64,000 nt of DNA from Saprospiraceae bacterium (GCA_016714445.1 JADJNF010000009.1:1-64000), one strand, 5' to 3'. Shown: positions 40,844 through 51,022, numbered from the stretch's first letter. Made by a program: numbers and translations. The notes: a model not told the origin generated them from the letters alone.

Positions 40844-42154
40844 TTACACTTCAGGGTCATCAGGAGTATTGCTGTTGTTATCTCGTTCTGAGTTTGGATA
40901 AGGGTAGAAATTTCTGTTTCTCTCAAAATTAGCATCCAAAGGCCCCGGACGACCGAATCTTCTACTATCATCCAGCTTAAGTCCGCTTAAATAAAGCTCT
41001 ATACATCTTTGTTTATAAATTTCTTCAAGGACTGCTGTTTTGGTTTGAGCACCATTGTAAGCTGGAAGATTAGCAAATACACCATAAGGATCACTTGTTT
41101 TTGTTAATACCTTATTTAATTCAGTAATAGCTTCCACCACCTTGTCTTCTCGGGCAAGGACTTCTGCCTGAATAAGTATCATTTCAGCTGGCAAATATAA
41201 TGGAATCGCATCTGTATCAGATTTAAAAAATCCTGTAGCCTTACTTAGTGTAGTACCACCAAGATAGAACGCAATTCTTGCATCTGAAGGATCAGGGGTA
41301 AGCGTGCCTTTAAGACCAAAATTGGTAATGCCTGCAATGACGTTATTACTGACAAAACCAGATCTATATACTGGATTTTGATTGACTGCATCAAACTTAA
41401 TTCTGGACAACGCAGTAGCTTTAGCTGCTTCTATTGCAGCAGTTCTCGCCTCATTATTTTTGCCGTTCATCAAGGAAAAACGAGCAATTAATGCCTGAAC
41501 AGCTGAAGGTAGATCTATATCGGTACCCACTTTCGAATTAAATGTGAGAGAAGGTGCGTTTGCTTTCAATGTGGTTTCTGCTTGTCGCAATAATGCAATC
41601 GCTTCGTCCAATGCTTCTGATCTAGAAACGAAAACAGGTTTTCTACCCCCAATATAATCTCCAGATGTAATAACTTCTGCTGTCACTTGCTCCCAATATT
41701 GAGCCATGGTACCCAAAGACAAAGCTTTGAAAAGATATCCGTAGGCCAATACCCCGGATTTGGTACCAGCATCTCCAATATTATTGGCGTTATCTATCAA
41801 TAATTGTGCATTCGCTTTAGCAATATTTGCTCCAGCCCACAAATTAGCCATAGTCGTATTAGCACCATTTAAAGTTCCTTTCCCTGCTTCTAATGAAGCC
41901 AGAGTTGCATTACCCGTATTTAAAACTGTTAGCTCACCAGTAGATAACCCATTACAGACCACTTGAGAAAACAAAGTACTAGTACTACCAACTGACCATT
42001 GGGTTTTGATCCCAACTGCAAGGCCCATCAAACCATCGGGGGATTTAAGGACTTCCTCCTTTGTCGCAGCGTTAGGGTTTGTGTATTCTTTTGTACAATT
42101 TATAAGACTTGTCAATATGACTAGTGCTGCAATTACTTTAAAATATATTTTCAT
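40844..42154 (-). CDS. SusD/RagB-like nutrient-binding lipoprotein
   Basis: SusD-like proteins form the lid of an outer-membrane SusCD transporter and bind the incoming ligand. The 436-residue product has a lipoprotein signal ending L-I-N-C (cysteine 20), the helical TPR-like core (A-N-A-Q-L-L-I-D-N, G-Y-L-F-K-A-L-S-L-G-T-M-A-Q-Y near 133-150) and the C-terminal L-P-A-E-M-I-L-I-Q-A-E-V-L-A-R and E-I-Y-K-Q-R-C-I-E-L-Y segments. The length is short for the family. It follows susC by 39 bases. No glycosidase or protease gene of a usual utilisation locus is adjacent, so the ligand cannot be told. Confidence 0.9.
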   Translation of the reverse strand: MKIYFKVIAALVILTSLINCTKEYTNPNAATKEEVLKSPDGLMGLAVGIKTQWSVGSTSTLFSQVVCNGLSTGELTVLNTGNATLASLEAGKGTLNGANTTMANLWAGANIAKANAQLLIDNANNIGDAGTKSGVLAYGYLFKALSLGTMAQYWEQVTAEVITSGDYIGGRKPVFVSRSEALDEAIALLRQAETTLKANAPSLTFNSKVGTDIDLPSAVQALIARFSLMNGKNNEARTAAIEAAKATALSRIKFDAVNQNPVYRSGFVSNNVIAGITNFGLKGTLTPDPSDARIAFYLGGTTLSKATGFFKSDTDAIPLYLPAEMILIQAEVLAREDKVVEAITELNKVLTKTSDPYGVFANLPAYNGAQTKTAVLEEIYKQRCIELYLSGLKLDDSRRFGRPGPLDANFERNRNFYPYPNSERDNNSNTPDDPEV

Positions 42155-42193
42155 TTTAATAAAATTTTATAATTTGTTAGATAATGTATTATG

Positions 42194-45100
42194 TTAAAAT
42201 GTTACACCTAACCTAATAATAATCGATCTTGGAATTGGAACAGCACCGAAGTCATCACCTCTGACCCGATCACTTTGACCTGCTGAATTTGCCTCAGGAT
42301 CAAACCCTTGATAGCTGTCAAATGAAACTAAATTTCTAGCAGATATTCCAAAATTTAGATTTTGACATACTTTATTGATTTTGCCAAGGTCATAACTCAA
42401 GCCAATTTCTCTGACTTTGACAAAGGAGCCATCTTCTACATGATCTTCATTGATTCTAGTACCATTAATACCACCTGCTACTGAAGCCACGGTGCCTCTT
42501 GGTACGTCACCTTTTAATTCCTGTTCAGCTAATGGTCCCCAACCGACATTGTTAGAGGTAATCCTATTCCAATTATAAACATCAAATCCCATCACTGCAT
42601 CTAATAAAAAGTTAAAAGTCAGTTTCTTATATCTGAAGTCAGATGAAAAAGAACCTGTCCATTTAGGTATCGGACTTCCTATTATTTTTCTTAATTCTGT
42701 ACTTCCTAAACCTGTAGTTTTGGGCTGACCATCTGCACCTCTTTCAGGAGTTCCATTTTCAACGGTCGTTTGAGTACCTCTTTCTGGCTGGAATAATCCT
42801 TGATTAGTAAGTAAATACGCGCCATTGTTGTCTCTGGCATAGTAAGTCCCATAAAATACACCAAAAGGCTGACCTGACATAACTGACTGTCTACCATCTG
42901 CACCTCTTAGGTAAAAGAATCCGCCATCAATGCCGTATACTTTATTATCATTCTTATTATAGATAACACTTGCATTCCATTCCATATCTCTGGTTTTGTA
43001 AAGATTGGCGTTCAGTTGAAATTCTATACCATTATTTGACATATATGTAGAATCGTTGGATACATTAGTCACAATTGTATTTCCACCAACGCTTGGCGGT
43101 ACAGGTTTTGTAAGTAATAAGTCTGTTGTTTTTTGATTATAAACATTAATACTAAGACCTATTTTATTGTTAAAGAAGGCAAAGTCACCTCCAAACTCCA
43201 ACTCTGTTAAAAGTTCAGGACCTACAGATGGATTAGCAAATTGAGTTGGTGGTGTAATAGTAACCAAACCACCATTGGATGAAATAGCATAATTTTCATA
43301 TCTGTCATATGGGCCTATACCTGTTTGATTTCCTGCCTGACCATAAGCCGCTCTGACTTTTGCTGATGATAATATCTTTTTGTCTTTTATATAGTCACTA
43401 AGTACCCAGCTACCTGAGATTTTAGGATAAAATTTATTTTGATTTCCTGCTGCAAACACAGATGACTTATCTACCCTGCCGGCAAGTGTCAAGAAAACCT
43501 GTTCCTTATACCCAAATGTTTGCTGCGCAAATGCTCCTGATATAAATCTTTCACCTATGGCTTGCACAGATCTTCTAAAAAGGTTGTTTGCAGCAGATAT
43601 TGTTGTACCAAATGGCGCTAAATCACGTCCATCCTGTGCAGTATATTGATTCTTATTGTACATCAATTGGTAGCCAACCATGGATGTAGATGTTAAATCA
43701 GAAGTAATATCTTTTTGATAAGTGATGTTCATATCCTGATTTAGCAACATAACATTGTCTGTAGCAAAACTGCTATACCCATCAGGATAAAAATCTGCAC
43801 TTACGCCTCCATAAGGAAGCCTCGGATGAAATTCATTTCCTTCTAAAGAATACATATCTGCTCCACCGATAATATCAACAGTCATACCCTTGATTGGGTA
43901 AAGACTAAGTTTTACATTACCCATTGTTCTATGGGTTTTTTGTGTAATGTCAAATGTCTCTATTATAGATAATGGGTTAACACGTACTTGTTCTACTTGC
44001 TTGAGATTATTATTGGCATCTCTATCATTAAGATTCCAAACGTTATCAATTATAAATACACCAGATATTGGATTGAAAAAATTATTACCATTTGGCATAT
44101 CTTTTGACCTTGATAAGTTTCCACTTAATCCCATGGAAAGTCTTGCCCAAGAAGCCAACTCCTGATCAATGTTGAGTCTGAAATTATACTTTTTGAAATT
44201 AGTGTTTTTCATAATTCCATCATTATCAAAATATCCCATTGATGCATAATATTGCGTTTTTTCTGTCCCTCCGGAAAAGGACAAATTATTTTCAGTGCCA
44301 TACGATGTCTGAAAAATATCATCCCAATAGTTGTATCGTTTTACATCATACTGATCTGTGACCAATGTTCGTGGAGTATAACCAGCTTTTGTAAAATTAA
44401 CCCCTTGAGCAGTCAGTTGCGCATCTGTCCTACCTACAGTAAGTAAGATGGTCAATCTGTCTTGAGCCGTTTCAAGTCTTTCGTTTCCAGGAGTTCCAAA
44501 TCTTTTACCATAAGTTGTCATTGGAATTTCTTTACGCAATTGATTTATCATAAAGCTGGAATTAAAGCTAATTTTTGTTTTTTCTGATTTTCCTCTTTTA
44601 GTAAAAATCTGAATCACACCATTTCCGGCTCTTGAGCCATACAATGCAGCTGCTGATGCACCAGAAAGTACTTCTACCCTATCAATATCATTTGGGTTTA
44701 TGTCAACAAGCCTATTTTGTCCGGCTGAGAAACTTGTACCCATTGCATCTCCATTTCTATTGATGACATTTTGTGATGAATTATCAACTATCACCCCATC
44801 AATAACATATAACGGATCACTCGATCCATTGATGGATGAAGCACCTCTCAATCTTACACTGATTCCTCCGGCAGGATCACCTGAATTTTGCGAAATCTGC
44901 GCACCCATGACTTTACCTTGCAAAGCACCCAACGCATTAGTTGTTCCTGCCTTTGAAATATCATCAGCCTTAACTACTGAAATACTATTTCCTAATTGCC
45001 TCCTAGTTGTCGTTGAAGTATTTCCTGTCACCACAACTTCATCCAGAAATAAGGCATCTGAAGATAAAGTAAAATCCAAAGTCTGCTTTCCTCCACTTCT

Positions 45101-45388
45101 CACATCAACTCTAATAGTTGCATTACTGTAACCTATGTAACTAACTACAATCTCATAATTCCCATCTGTAATATTTCCACTTAAATTATAAACGCCATCG
45201 ATATCAGTTATTGTACCAATCGACGTTCCTTTGAGTATAACATTTGCACCAATAAGTGGACTTCCTGTGTCATCAGAAATTATTCCATTTATTGTAAATC
45301 TGCCTTGTGCAAAAAGTCCAGCTTGAAAACATAAAAACATAAACACCCCTATGAGTATTTTGATCCGTTTGTGTAAATAATGTGGCAT
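42194..45388 (-). CDS. SusC/RagA-like TonB-linked outer-membrane transporter
   Basis: The 1,064-residue protein is the barrel of the SusCD pair and imports a large nutrient using TonB energy. In order: signal peptide (about 1-28), a carboxypeptidase-regulatory-like domain (F-T-I-N-G-I-I-S-D-D-T-G-S-P-L-I-G-A, about 31-115), the plug with V-V-V-T-G-N and A-L-Q-G-K-V-M-G-A-Q-I, the SusC signature S-I-N-G-S-S-D-P-L-Y-V-I-D-G-V (about 190-204), D-I-D-R-V-E-V-L-S-G-A-S-A-A-A-L-Y-G-S-R, then the barrel, ending in a terminal phenylalanine strand I-I-I-R-L-G-V-T-F. Complete and undamaged. Confidence 0.93.
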   Translation of the reverse strand: MPHYLHKRIKILIGVFMFLCFQAGLFAQGRFTINGIISDDTGSPLIGANVILKGTSIGTITDIDGVYNLSGNITDGNYEIVVSYIGYSNATIRVDVRSGGKQTLDFTLSSDALFLDEVVVTGNTSTTTRRQLGNSISVVKADDISKAGTTNALGALQGKVMGAQISQNSGDPAGGISVRLRGASSINGSSDPLYVIDGVIVDNSSQNVINRNGDAMGTSFSAGQNRLVDINPNDIDRVEVLSGASAAALYGSRAGNGVIQIFTKRGKSEKTKISFNSSFMINQLRKEIPMTTYGKRFGTPGNERLETAQDRLTILLTVGRTDAQLTAQGVNFTKAGYTPRTLVTDQYDVKRYNYWDDIFQTSYGTENNLSFSGGTEKTQYYASMGYFDNDGIMKNTNFKKYNFRLNIDQELASWARLSMGLSGNLSRSKDMPNGNNFFNPISGVFIIDNVWNLNDRDANNNLKQVEQVRVNPLSIIETFDITQKTHRTMGNVKLSLYPIKGMTVDIIGGADMYSLEGNEFHPRLPYGGVSADFYPDGYSSFATDNVMLLNQDMNITYQKDITSDLTSTSMVGYQLMYNKNQYTAQDGRDLAPFGTTISAANNLFRRSVQAIGERFISGAFAQQTFGYKEQVFLTLAGRVDKSSVFAAGNQNKFYPKISGSWVLSDYIKDKKILSSAKVRAAYGQAGNQTGIGPYDRYENYAISSNGGLVTITPPTQFANPSVGPELLTELEFGGDFAFFNNKIGLSINVYNQKTTDLLLTKPVPPSVGGNTIVTNVSNDSTYMSNNGIEFQLNANLYKTRDMEWNASVIYNKNDNKVYGIDGGFFYLRGADGRQSVMSGQPFGVFYGTYYARDNNGAYLLTNQGLFQPERGTQTTVENGTPERGADGQPKTTGLGSTELRKIIGSPIPKWTGSFSSDFRYKKLTFNFLLDAVMGFDVYNWNRITSNNVGWGPLAEQELKGDVPRGTVASVAGGINGTRINEDHVEDGSFVKVREIGLSYDLGKINKVCQNLNFGISARNLVSFDSYQGFDPEANSAGQSDRVRGDDFGAVPIPRSIIIRLGVTF

Positions 45389-45815
45389 AAAAATGAATTT
45401 TTGGTTAATAAAATATTAAATTTCGAACCGTAAATCTATGTAAATATTTAATTATTAAAATATTTTACCACCAACAATTTTATACTATTTATTTAAAATC
45501 TTTTTTCTACTTTTAGAACAAGTTGATTTAGTAGACCTTAGGAAAAATACACAGACGTTACTAAATAATCTATTCATCTTGTCATTGTCAAAAAGTCCGC
45601 GTTTTATCCCAATTAGGAATATAAACCAAAGGATACAATCGAAATAATTGATTTTCTAATCACAAAAAGAACCTTTACAAATTAGGTCTAAACTATTGAT
45701 GAAATTTTAAGCAGTAAAGCATTAAAACAACATAAAAAAGGCCTTTTAATCATCCAGAATTTGATGTCATTTTTGCCAAAATGAGATACAGTATTTAATT
45801 TTTATTTTTCATCTA
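45389..45815. other. AT-rich spacer upstream of susC
   Basis: About 430 bases that should hold the susC promoter and the end of the KASIII-like transcript. The inverted pair ATTAAAA/TTTTAAT near 45720-45750 around AAGGCCTT is the only notable fold. No -7 box of convincing quality and no regulator gene (such as an ECF sigma/anti-sigma pair) are seen. Confidence 0.4.
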
Positions 45816-46886
45816 TCAGATTTTGTAACAAACAGCATTAATGTTCATACCTGCTCCAACAGAAGCAAATAGAACAATATCTCCCGTCTGTAACTGATGA
45901 TCTGGCATCTGGTTTTTGATGACCATATCATAAAGGGTCGGTATGGTAGCTACAGAACTGTTCCCAAATTTGTGTATACTCATAGGCATAACGTGTGCCG
46001 GTATTTCCTTCAAGCCATATAATCTGAACAGGGACTTTATGATACCTTCATCCATCTTTTCATTGGCCTGATGTATAAATACTTTTTTTACTTCAGTAAT
46101 ATCAACCCCTGCTTTATCCAAACAATCTTTCATGGCTGCCGGCACATTTTTGATAGCATATTCATACACTTTCCTTCCTTTCATCTTGATATATCTTATT
46201 CTGGGATCTGAGTCAGGAAAATATGATTTACCAAAATTGATATAACCAGCTTCATCAACACAGTGTGACTGTGCACTTGCAGATAACATACCTGAATCTA
46301 AGTCCTTTTCTGTGTATTCCAATACTGTGGCTCCTGCTCCATCACTAAATATCATACTATCCCTGTCATAAGGGTCAATGACTCTGGACAATGTCTCACT
46401 TCCTACTACGAGGATTCGCTTCGCTATTCCTGCCCGGAAAAAAGCATCTGAATGAATAAATCCCTGTAACCATCCCGGACAACCAAATAATAAATCATAT
46501 GCTACGCAGGAAGGATTAAAGATACCTAGTTTTTGTTTTAATCTGGAAGCCAAAGCAGGCACCGCATCCGTTTGTATATGGTGTTTTGTGACGTCACCAT
46601 AATTGTGTGCAAAAATTATCTGATCTAGTGATTCTTTATCAATACCTGCATCTTCAATAGCTATCTGAGAAGCAATAAACGCAAGATCTGATGAATTAAG
46701 TTCATGAGTAGCATATCTCCTTTCCTCAATTCCTGTTATTTCCTGAAATTTTTGTACAATAATATCCGGTGAAGATTCGATCCGTTTATGATCTTCTCCA
46801 TAAAAATCATGCACTGTAAAATCTCTGTTGGTCTTTATTTCTTCAGGTATATAAGACCCTGAACCTATGATTACTGTCCGAAACAT
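45816..46886 (-). CDS. 3-oxoacyl-ACP synthase III family protein
   Basis: A 356-residue thiolase-fold enzyme that condenses an acyl starter with malonyl-ACP. The catalytic triad is visible: cysteine 136 in F-G-C-P-G-W-L-Q-G, histidine in F-I-H-Q-A-N (about 270-275) and asparagine in K-F-G-N-S-S-V-A-T. It differs from the FabH at 60047-61102 in its N-terminal part (V-H-D-F-Y-G-E-D-H-K) and in the unusual C-P-G loop, so it belongs to a separate branch. The starter and pathway are unknown. No acyl carrier or elongation gene is next to it. Confidence 0.82.
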   Translation of the reverse strand: MFRTVIIGSGSYIPEEIKTNRDFTVHDFYGEDHKRIESSPDIIVQKFQEITGIEERRYATHELNSSDLAFIASQIAIEDAGIDKESLDQIIFAHNYGDVTKHHIQTDAVPALASRLKQKLGIFNPSCVAYDLLFGCPGWLQGFIHSDAFFRAGIAKRILVVGSETLSRVIDPYDRDSMIFSDGAGATVLEYTEKDLDSGMLSASAQSHCVDEAGYINFGKSYFPDSDPRIRYIKMKGRKVYEYAIKNVPAAMKDCLDKAGVDITEVKKVFIHQANEKMDEGIIKSLFRLYGLKEIPAHVMPMSIHKFGNSSVATIPTLYDMVIKNQMPDHQLQTGDIVLFASVGAGMNINAVCYKI

Positions 46887-46940
46887 GGTATATCCTGATT
46901 TAAGTGTAAAATTTTACATCAAAAGTAATTTTAAATATGA

Positions 46941-46948
46941 TACTTTTG
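46941..46948 (+). promoter_or_regulatory. -7 box upstream of the 157-residue hypothetical gene
   Basis: TACTTTTG fits TAnnTTTG, 29 bases before the ATG. No matching -33 TTTG is clear. Confidence 0.4.
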
Positions 46949-46976
46949 TCATTGTTTTAAAAAATATACATCATAA

Positions 46977-47450
46977 ATGACAATTATCACCGAAAACATC
47001 ATCGATGGTTTGATGGACAAATACGAAAACGAAGCGGCGTATCTGGAAGATCTTAAAAAAATGGCCGAACAACAACAGGATTTAGTTGCATTTATTGACC
47101 AGGAAAACTATACTTTGCTCACCGTTGATGAAGTGGCTTTGATGGAATATCTTACCGTCATTATTTATTCAGCATCTCAATCTGTTACAAATAAAAAACT
47201 ATTTATCACCGGAAAACAACTTGAAAAATGCGAAGAAGAAAACTGGGATATATTTAATGCTACCAACACTAAAAACTTCGCTAAAATACTGGACAGGTTT
47301 TTTGAAAATTATCCTCAGGAAGATTTGTTGGCTTTGGTGGAAGATAGTCTTCAGCCAGAAGATGATAGTATTGTCACGCCTGTTGGCCGGGAAATTATAT
47401 TTGTAGCATGTAAAAGTATCATTGATTCTATCCATTTGCAAAATAATTAG
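46977..47450 (+). CDS. Conserved hypothetical protein
   Basis: A 157-residue acidic, soluble protein with no signal or membrane segment. It starts T-I-I-T-E-N-I-I-D-G-L-M-D-K-Y and is mostly helical in pattern, with Q-D-L-V-A-F-I-D-Q-E-N-Y-T-L-L-T at about 36-51 and F-F-E-N-Y-P-Q-E-D-L-L-A-L-V-E-D near 111-126. No motif points to a function. It has its own -7 box and a strong terminator about 230 bases downstream, so it is likely a separate transcript with a long 3' part. Confidence 0.7.
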   Translation: MTIITENIIDGLMDKYENEAAYLEDLKKMAEQQQDLVAFIDQENYTLLTVDEVALMEYLTVIIYSASQSVTNKKLFITGKQLEKCEEENWDIFNATNTKNFAKILDRFFENYPQEDLLALVEDSLQPEDDSIVTPVGREIIFVACKSIIDSIHLQNN

Positions 47451-47682
47451 GCATTATTCTAAATTATAATCCCGGGATTTCCATCGACTTCATATTTTTA
47501 TTTTTAATATATATGTAACCTTACTACACATAAAGCTGAAAATATGATTCATTACAATTTATTTAAAATCTTAATATGATTTTTAATAGAAATATTTTTA
47601 TAAAATCACATTTCTGGCATGGTATTGGACTTAAGGTACATGTTCAGATTTATTTAAGGAATACTTAAGCAAATTGTTACTC

Positions 47683-47723
47683 GAGACCGGTTCAAGGGGA
47701 ATTAGACCGGTCTCATTTTTTTT
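47683..47723 (+). terminator. Strong rho-independent terminator
   Basis: GAGACCGGT (47683-47691) pairs perfectly with ACCGGTCTC (47706-47714), 14-base loop, followed by an A and eight T. It faces the plus strand and lies about 230 bases after the hypothetical gene. The 47451-47682 stretch before it has no frame and may be a long 3' UTR or a small RNA. Confidence 0.8.
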
Positions 47724-47759
47724 ACCTACCCTATTCCTATCTCAACCAAACCATTTTTT

Positions 47760-48494
47760 TTAAATATAAATAACGTTGGTATAATAACATTGGCCTTCAG
47801 TTATCCATATTTCCCGATACCCAAAACTGTCTCCCAGTTTTCTGAATTCAAAGCTATCAGGATCTATCTGAACAAATGTAGACGGTGTGATAAATAATGT
47901 TATATTATTTTTTATAATTGTCCTTTCCATATGGTAGTGTCCACAAAATATCTGAAATTTTTTACCCAGGTATTTACTGCACAGATTTTCGAACCTTTCC
48001 ATTTGTGAAAACATGTAAGTTGGCTCCATATGATTGGAGTGAGATATCAGCGGCGGATGATGCATACAAATGGTCACAGTTTCTGGTGATGATTCGATTT
48101 TTTCTTCCAACCATTTAAATTGAGTATCTGACATCATACCTTTGGAAGTATCCAAAAAAATGACATTACCGTCAACAAATTTCCTATCATAATACAGTTC
48201 TTCATCAAGCAATTCGCCATCCAAGCCAAAAACTTCAGCCAATACAGGTGATGTGTCATGGTTGCCCGGAATCACACAATAAGGAATAGAAATTTCATCC
48301 AACTGCGATTTGATCCATAAATATGTTTCTTTTATACCGGTTTTATGACATAGATCCCCGGCAACAATCATAAAATCATATTTTTTTTCTTTTATCTTTT
48401 GGATGGTTTGGACAAATTGTAATCTGGTATCCAGCCCGATGGGCAGCTCTCCTGGTGCATCTAAATGGATATCAGTAATCAAACATATCTTCAT
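47760..48494 (-). CDS. Calcineurin-like metallophosphoesterase (CpdA-like)
   Basis: A 244-residue cytoplasmic phosphoesterase. Metal-binding motifs appear in order: D-I-H-L-D (8-12), G-D-L-C-H (about 46-50), G-N-H-D-T-S-P (about 78-84), M-H-H-P-P (about 143-147), G-H-Y-H-M-E (about 184-189). Length and motifs fit 3',5'-cyclic-nucleotide phosphodiesterases of the CpdA/Icc type, but the true substrate is not shown by sequence. It converges with the hypothetical gene across the terminator at 47683. Confidence 0.8.
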   Translation of the reverse strand: MKICLITDIHLDAPGELPIGLDTRLQFVQTIQKIKEKKYDFMIVAGDLCHKTGIKETYLWIKSQLDEISIPYCVIPGNHDTSPVLAEVFGLDGELLDEELYYDRKFVDGNVIFLDTSKGMMSDTQFKWLEEKIESSPETVTICMHHPPLISHSNHMEPTYMFSQMERFENLCSKYLGKKFQIFCGHYHMERTIIKNNITLFITPSTFVQIDPDSFEFRKLGDSFGYREIWITEGQCYYTNVIYI

Positions 48495-48621
48495 AATTTA
48501 TATATACCTTTGAAATTGTTTTAATTTTTTGAATTCCTGAAATTAAATAAACCAAGGATCAAGTAAGTAAAATCTCCACGCATTAATCTCCATACCTTGA
48601 TCATTTTATTCTAAAAAATCA

Positions 48622-50901
48622 TCAGTTTAATTTGTAATCTATTCTGAGTCCTGCATTCCTTGGTGCTTCGATTAAGGCCGGACGATTAGTATACTCTACA
48701 TTCAGAATATTATTGACCAATGTGGTGATTGTTACTTTTCCTGTCGTAAAGCTTAACCTACTATCAAGTAAAGTATATCCATTGTTATTAAAATCACGAT
48801 ACTGCCCTATACCAAACAAATCGATATTTACAGGAGGAACTGCCTCAAATGCTTTATCAATGTTGATGACATGACTCACTCGTTGGACTGAAACTCCCCA
48901 TTTTAGTTTCCATATTTTTGCTTCCACATCCATTTTAAATTGATGTTTTGATCTGTATTTTAAGACATTTACTGGTTCTGATACACTGTTTCTAATTTGC
49001 GGAGATGTGTCATAATTTTTATAAATCGGATCAATAAAAGTATACCCTCCAAAAATATTAATCGGCACACCTAAGATAGAAGCTTGACCTGCAATGCTTA
49101 GTTCATAGCCACTGATTCTTGTATTTCCAACGTTTTGAGGTTGAAAACCAATTCTGCCCGGTTCGAAAACGAAGGTAAACTCGATCATATCTTCATACTC
49201 CGAAATAAAAAAGGCCGCATCCAGAAACCCTTTGAAACCGCCAAGAGCAAAGCCTTGTTTTAGCCCAAGTTCAGATGACCAACCAAATTCAGGATTCAAT
49301 TTTGGGTTGGCAAAAATGGAAAAGCTACCAAATGTAGTAGTGACAAAACGCTCTGTCAAAGTCGGATACCTGTAGCCCTGTCCAAATGATGCCCGCAAAA
49401 ATGAATACTTGCCCAACTCATAATTGGCTGCCATGCGGGATATCAACTGTCCGTCAGATGCTTTTCCACCGGGAATGGTATCCCCTAAAAAGTACTCGGG
49501 ACTGGTCTGATCTACATATTCATACCTGATACCACCAGCAAGCGACAATTTGTCTCCGAAAGTTTTGTCCAGTTGCAAATAAGCCGCATAATTTCCGGAA
49601 TAAAAAGTAGTATCACCCAAAATCTCAGAATCCACTTTACTCCATGCTCCAACTATACCAGTGGTCAGGATGAGCTTTTGTTTTTCAAATTTACGCTGAA
49701 ATTGATATTCATTATATTGATTTAAAGACTTATTGGATTGATTGGTATTATTTTCATTGTTGACGGATATGGTTCTGGAAAGTAATTTGTGCTTATTGGA
49801 GTGTTTATCAATATAGGTAACGGATGGATCAATATAAAATCTTTTTGCGGTCCTATCCGATACAGTACCCTTGAGAGCAGTCATAGCGCCTGACCCTGGA
49901 TTGGCCCATAGAAAAAAACTATTGCTTTTACTAAAATTAGCCAGACCTCCGAGTTGAAATGTGAGCTTATCATTCAATCGGTATCTAAGATTAATATTCC
50001 CCCTACCCCTCTTTTCATTGGTAAACTGATTAAATCCTTCCAGTTGATTATACAAACCGCTTACAATAATATCAAGTTTATCAAATTTTTGTTTGTGTAC
50101 AAATGATGCATTATTTTCATACCGAAGAGAGTCCTTCCACCATTTTTTTGCTTCATCTTTTGGAGACAAAAAAATCGTGGATGAAACAGAAAACCTGGTC
50201 TCCGGATCAGATGTAGCATAAGAAGATCTGAAATTAATGATCCCATTTAAGGCAGCAGATCCGTACAAAGTAGAAGCAGCACCCTTTAAAACTTCAATCT
50301 GAGAAAGATTTTCAATCGGAATGTCATTCCAATTTGGGAAACCGGCATCAGGTTGCAAGGCCGGTACATCATCTATCAGAAGCATTACTCTGCTTCCTGC
50401 CCCATAGGAATATCCCGATCCTCCCCGAATATTTGCCTGTCCATCCAGAATCTGGACGCCGGGTACTTTATTTAGTATTTCATCAGCCCCAACAGCATTG
50501 ACACTTCTGAGCAAATCCGGCTTTAGAATATCAATGGAAACGGTAGATTTAGATATGTTCTGCTCGTATTTCGAGCCTGTCACTGTAATCAGATCAAGGG
50601 TAGTTTCTGTTTCAGTCAAATAAATTCTTTTAGGTAAATCATCTATGGATTCCCAAAAATAACTTTCTGTTTGATAACCTATATATGTTAAAACAAACTT
50701 TGCGGGAAATACATTTTTATTCAAAAATAAGTATCCATCTTTATCTGTCACCAACACCATTTCACCTACCTGAACGTTTACTCCTATCAGTGGAATTTCG
50801 CTTTTACGATCTGCCACTATAATAGATATTTCGTCAGTCTGTCCCAAGATCTGCAAAGACGATACCAATATAAACGAAAATAGAATGATTGATCTAAGCA
50901 T
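48622..50901 (-). CDS. TonB-dependent outer-membrane receptor
   Basis: A 759-residue transporter. A signal peptide (about 1-20) is followed by a carboxypeptidase-regulatory-like domain (I-P-L-I-G-V-N-V-Q-V-G, about 35-100), the plug with S-V-N-A-V-G-A-D-E-I-L-N-K-V-P-G-V and I-R-G-G-S-G-Y-S-Y-G-A-G-S-R-V-M-L (about 155-175), I-E-V-L-K-G-A-A-S-T-L-Y-G-S-A-A-L-N-G (about 200-218), then the barrel. It lacks the SusC signature and has no SusD partner, so it is more like a siderophore, cofactor or metal receptor. The terminal strand ends R-I-D-Y-K-L-N. The ligand is unknown. Confidence 0.88.
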   Translation of the reverse strand: MLRSIILFSFILVSSLQILGQTDEISIIVADRKSEIPLIGVNVQVGEMVLVTDKDGYLFLNKNVFPAKFVLTYIGYQTESYFWESIDDLPKRIYLTETETTLDLITVTGSKYEQNISKSTVSIDILKPDLLRSVNAVGADEILNKVPGVQILDGQANIRGGSGYSYGAGSRVMLLIDDVPALQPDAGFPNWNDIPIENLSQIEVLKGAASTLYGSAALNGIINFRSSYATSDPETRFSVSSTIFLSPKDEAKKWWKDSLRYENNASFVHKQKFDKLDIIVSGLYNQLEGFNQFTNEKRGRGNINLRYRLNDKLTFQLGGLANFSKSNSFFLWANPGSGAMTALKGTVSDRTAKRFYIDPSVTYIDKHSNKHKLLSRTISVNNENNTNQSNKSLNQYNEYQFQRKFEKQKLILTTGIVGAWSKVDSEILGDTTFYSGNYAAYLQLDKTFGDKLSLAGGIRYEYVDQTSPEYFLGDTIPGGKASDGQLISRMAANYELGKYSFLRASFGQGYRYPTLTERFVTTTFGSFSIFANPKLNPEFGWSSELGLKQGFALGGFKGFLDAAFFISEYEDMIEFTFVFEPGRIGFQPQNVGNTRISGYELSIAGQASILGVPINIFGGYTFIDPIYKNYDTSPQIRNSVSEPVNVLKYRSKHQFKMDVEAKIWKLKWGVSVQRVSHVINIDKAFEAVPPVNIDLFGIGQYRDFNNNGYTLLDSRLSFTTGKVTITTLVNNILNVEYTNRPALIEAPRNAGLRIDYKLN

Positions 50902-51022
50902 TTTTATTGATTTTCTGTGATAAAAGTAGTGACAATTTTATGGAAATCCATATAATTATGTACAATTTTATACAAAATGCAGCAATTTAGTAAATTTAGA
51001 TTTTAATATTAAATAATATGTA

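Noticed and set aside
47683..47714. tRNA-like GGTTCAA segment
   Set aside because: The rest of a cloverleaf is missing; the sequence is simply the arm and loop of a terminator.
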